DNA of 8,423 nt from JOPF136 sp035541255 (lineage in GTDB: Bacteria; Acidobacteriota; Terriglobia; Acidiferrales; UBA7541): the NCBI GenBank assembly GCA_035541255.1, contig DATKNR010000180.1, forward strand, positions 1-8,423, read 5' to 3'. Each line of letters starts with the position of its first letter. Within the stretch, counting starts at the first letter, position 1. Under the pieces are notes generated by a model. That model was given only the letters and a program-made list of their open reading frames with translations. It made no database searches and had not been told where the DNA came from. The translations under genes were made by a program, and so were the position numbers. Positions 6,785 through 8,423 of this stretch are shown one piece after another.

Positions 6785-8423
6785 TGCGGCTTCACCGGCC
6801 CTGTGCGTGACGAAGCGGTGGGCGGAGGCATGGCCACTCCCAGTTTCGCCATGGGCACCTGCAAGCTCCCCAGCCGTCCCGTGGACATGTCCAGGATCAC
6901 GACCCGGAATTCGATTGCCGCCGGGTCCACTGCCTGCGAGCCCGTGAGCCGCAATCCTCGGGCCATCACGGCCTTGTAGGGGTCATCCCTCAATCGCAGC
7001 GTCAGGGTTTTTGTTTCCTCGAATACCAGGTGTCCGTCCGCGGCCTTCTGTGCCAGCGTGACCACGAGGTCGGCCGCGTGCCGTCCTTCCAGGTCCGTAA
7101 AGCGGAGCTCCGCCGGATCCGCGATGATGGCGAATCTGATCCCGGGCTTTCCGCCGGCCGCTGTGGCCGGCTCGGCCTGCAAACTCAGGCCGATTTCCGT
7201 CGCCTGGATGGGACTCCACTGCGCCTCGGCGAGCACATGGTTCTTCTGCGTCGCGTTCATCGGCGTGTAGGGCGTGGCCACATATCCGCTGCGGTAGCGC
7301 AGCTTGACGCCGGAACGCTTCACCTCCACTTTGATCTTCCGAAATTCGTTGTTCCATTCGCCGTGCGTGGGAGTGTAGGCGAGGGTGTACACCAGGCGGG
7401 AATCGTCCATGACCGTGCGCATCGCGCCGCTGATGTCGTTCGTATCGTGGAAGGCGATGCCGCCGGTAGCCGCGGCGAACTCCTCCATGGTCACCTTCTC
7501 GTTGACGTTGGGATCCGTGTTGACCGGCGCCTGGCCAGCAATCCGGGGATTGAGGCTCGTTGGCTGGCGCTGCGTCAGTGCCTGGTTGTTGAACGCCAGG
7601 CCGGCCGGGTCCACAGGGTAGACGGCCACATTCGCGTCGTTCAGCGCGCGGGTGGCGCGTTCCACCTGTTCGGTGAACTCCTGCTGGTCAAGTCCCCAGG
7701 AACGCGAATCCGTCTGGTCACGGTCATAGCCCATCAGCAGCGGAAAACTGCCGGAGACCCAGACCAGGCTCTTGCGCCCCGGCAGGGAAGCGACGTGCGT
7801 GGCGATGGCCTCCAGTGCGTCCGTTGTACGGACCACGCGGTTCACCGTTTTCAATTGCTCGATCGCCTCTTCGGCGGCGGTATTGAAGTCCAACTCTTCA
7901 TTGTTCTGAGCCAGGTCGTCATTCGGTACGGCTTTCTGCGTCTCCACTCCCTGCGAGCCGTTGTAACCGCGGTACCTCCCGAGCGCCTGGAGCAGCGCCT
8001 CCGTGTCGCTGGTGAAGTCGTGAAGGATGTGCAGGTTCTCTCCCAGCGTGTAGAGGGCGATGCGGTCGCTGGGATTCAACTGGCCCAGGAATTTGACGAT
8101 TTCGTTTTTCGCGCGGCCCTGGTCCGGCCGTTTCGTGTTCAGCGCATCGTAGAGCAAAATCGTCAGGTTTACCGGCGTCCCCGCCCGTCCGCCGCGATTC
8201 GACCACGAGCGCGGCCCGCCCGCCGGGTTCGGCTCCTGGGCCGGGGGCTGCACGCCCGCCACATCTTTCTCGAAGAAATCCACCTTCACTTCCTGCCCAT
8301 TGTCGAATACCCGGAAGTCGCTGGCGGTCAGGTCTTCCACCGGCTTTCCGTGGCCGTCATGAGCGACCACGCTCACTTGCACGAGGCGCGTGGTGGTGCG
8401 CATGGCGGGGGTGGCGGTCGTGG
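6778..8423 (-). CDS. VWFA-related acidobacterial domain protein (upstream paralogue, 5' end outside window)
   Basis: This is the partial upstream partner of the tandem pair. An ATG at 8403 gives 541 residues, but the frame stays open to the window edge (TTATPA before MRTTTRLV). Residues matching the paralogue's position 54 onward begin right at that ATG. The true start and probable signal peptide therefore lie beyond 8423. Counting from 8403, the beta-sandwich segment is about 1-45 (TTRLVQVSVVAHDGHG, SDFRVFDNGQEVKVDFF), followed by a Pro/Gly-rich linker. The VWA-like domain (about 78-320) has YDALNT (D86, T90) for the MIDAS and LPGRKSLVWVSGSFP (207-221), where the last metal-site Asp is missing (SGS). 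It also has ALNDANVAVYPVDPAGL (253-269) and ATGGIAF (312-318). The block VYTLAYTPTHGEW then RKIKVEV (338-361) and a beta-rich C-terminus follow. A hydrophilic Asn/Asp/Glu-rich stretch (about 150-190) is poorly conserved between the paralogues. The function is unknown; it is probably exported. Confidence 0.91.
   Translation of the reverse strand, partial: TTATPAMRTTTRLVQVSVVAHDGHGKPVEDLTASDFRVFDNGQEVKVDFFEKDVAGVQPPAQEPNPAGGPRSWSNRGGRAGTPVNLTILLYDALNTKRPDQGRAKNEIVKFLGQLNPSDRIALYTLGENLHILHDFTSDTEALLQALGRYRGYNGSQGVETQKAVPNDDLAQNNEELDFNTAAEEAIEQLKTVNRVVRTTDALEAIATHVASLPGRKSLVWVSGSFPLLMGYDRDQTDSRSWGLDQQEFTEQVERATRALNDANVAVYPVDPAGLAFNNQALTQRQPTSLNPRIAGQAPVNTDPNVNEKVTMEEFAAATGGIAFHDTNDISGAMRTVMDDSRLVYTLAYTPTHGEWNNEFRKIKVEVKRSGVKLRYRSGYVATPYTPMNATQKNHVLAEAQWSPIQATEIGLSLQAEPATAAGGKPGIRFAIIADPAELRFTDLEGRHAADLVVTLAQKAADGHLVFEETKTLTLRLRDDPYKAVMARGLRLTGSQAVDPAAIEFRVVILDMSTGRLGSLQVPMAKLGVAMPPPTASSRTGPVKPQR

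Noticed and set aside
5882..6979. A 365-codon plus-strand frame opposite the VWFA genes
   Set aside because: It spans the junction of two well-supported minus-strand genes and shows no recognisable domain. GC-rich shadow frame.

Overview
The window looks like a chromosomal segment of an Acidobacteriota bacterium (Terriglobia or Solibacteres-like). The evidence is the high GC of most genes and two adjacent secreted proteins of the 'VWFA-related Acidobacterial domain' type (recalled as TIGR03436), a family that I recall as largely restricted to and greatly expanded in this phylum. No RNA gene, CRISPR array, transposase, integrase or phage gene is visible.

Left half, plus strand (1-5053): a tightly packed block reads carA (3' end only), a small exported protein of about 50% GC, carB, and a class I aldolase of the DapA/NAL superfamily. 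CarA and CarB form carbamoyl-phosphate synthase, which feeds pyrimidine and arginine synthesis. The aldolase most resembles 4-hydroxy-2-oxoglutarate aldolase (HOGA1 type) rather than true DapA. All junctions are tight: a 4-nt ATGA overlap, a 1-nt gap and a 6-nt gap. This suggests one transcript with translational coupling. The unusual point is the small secreted beta-sandwich gene lodged exactly between carA and carB without damaging either.

Right half, minus strand (5084-8423): two tandem paralogous VWFA-related exported proteins are read right to left, the upstream one cut by the window edge. They are separated by 32 nt that include most of a perfect 9-bp stem-loop overlapping the first gene's stop codon. 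They share an architecture (N-terminal beta-sandwich, VWA-like domain with a degenerate metal site, C-terminal beta-rich part) but are strongly diverged. The two halves converge on a 30-nt gap (5054-5083) in which I see no convincing terminator.

I see no clear new multi-gene system. The most notable points are the carA/carB insertion with a hairpin over its ribosome binding site, the HOGA1-like aldolase in the carAB transcript, and the differing metal-site remnants of the two VWA paralogues.
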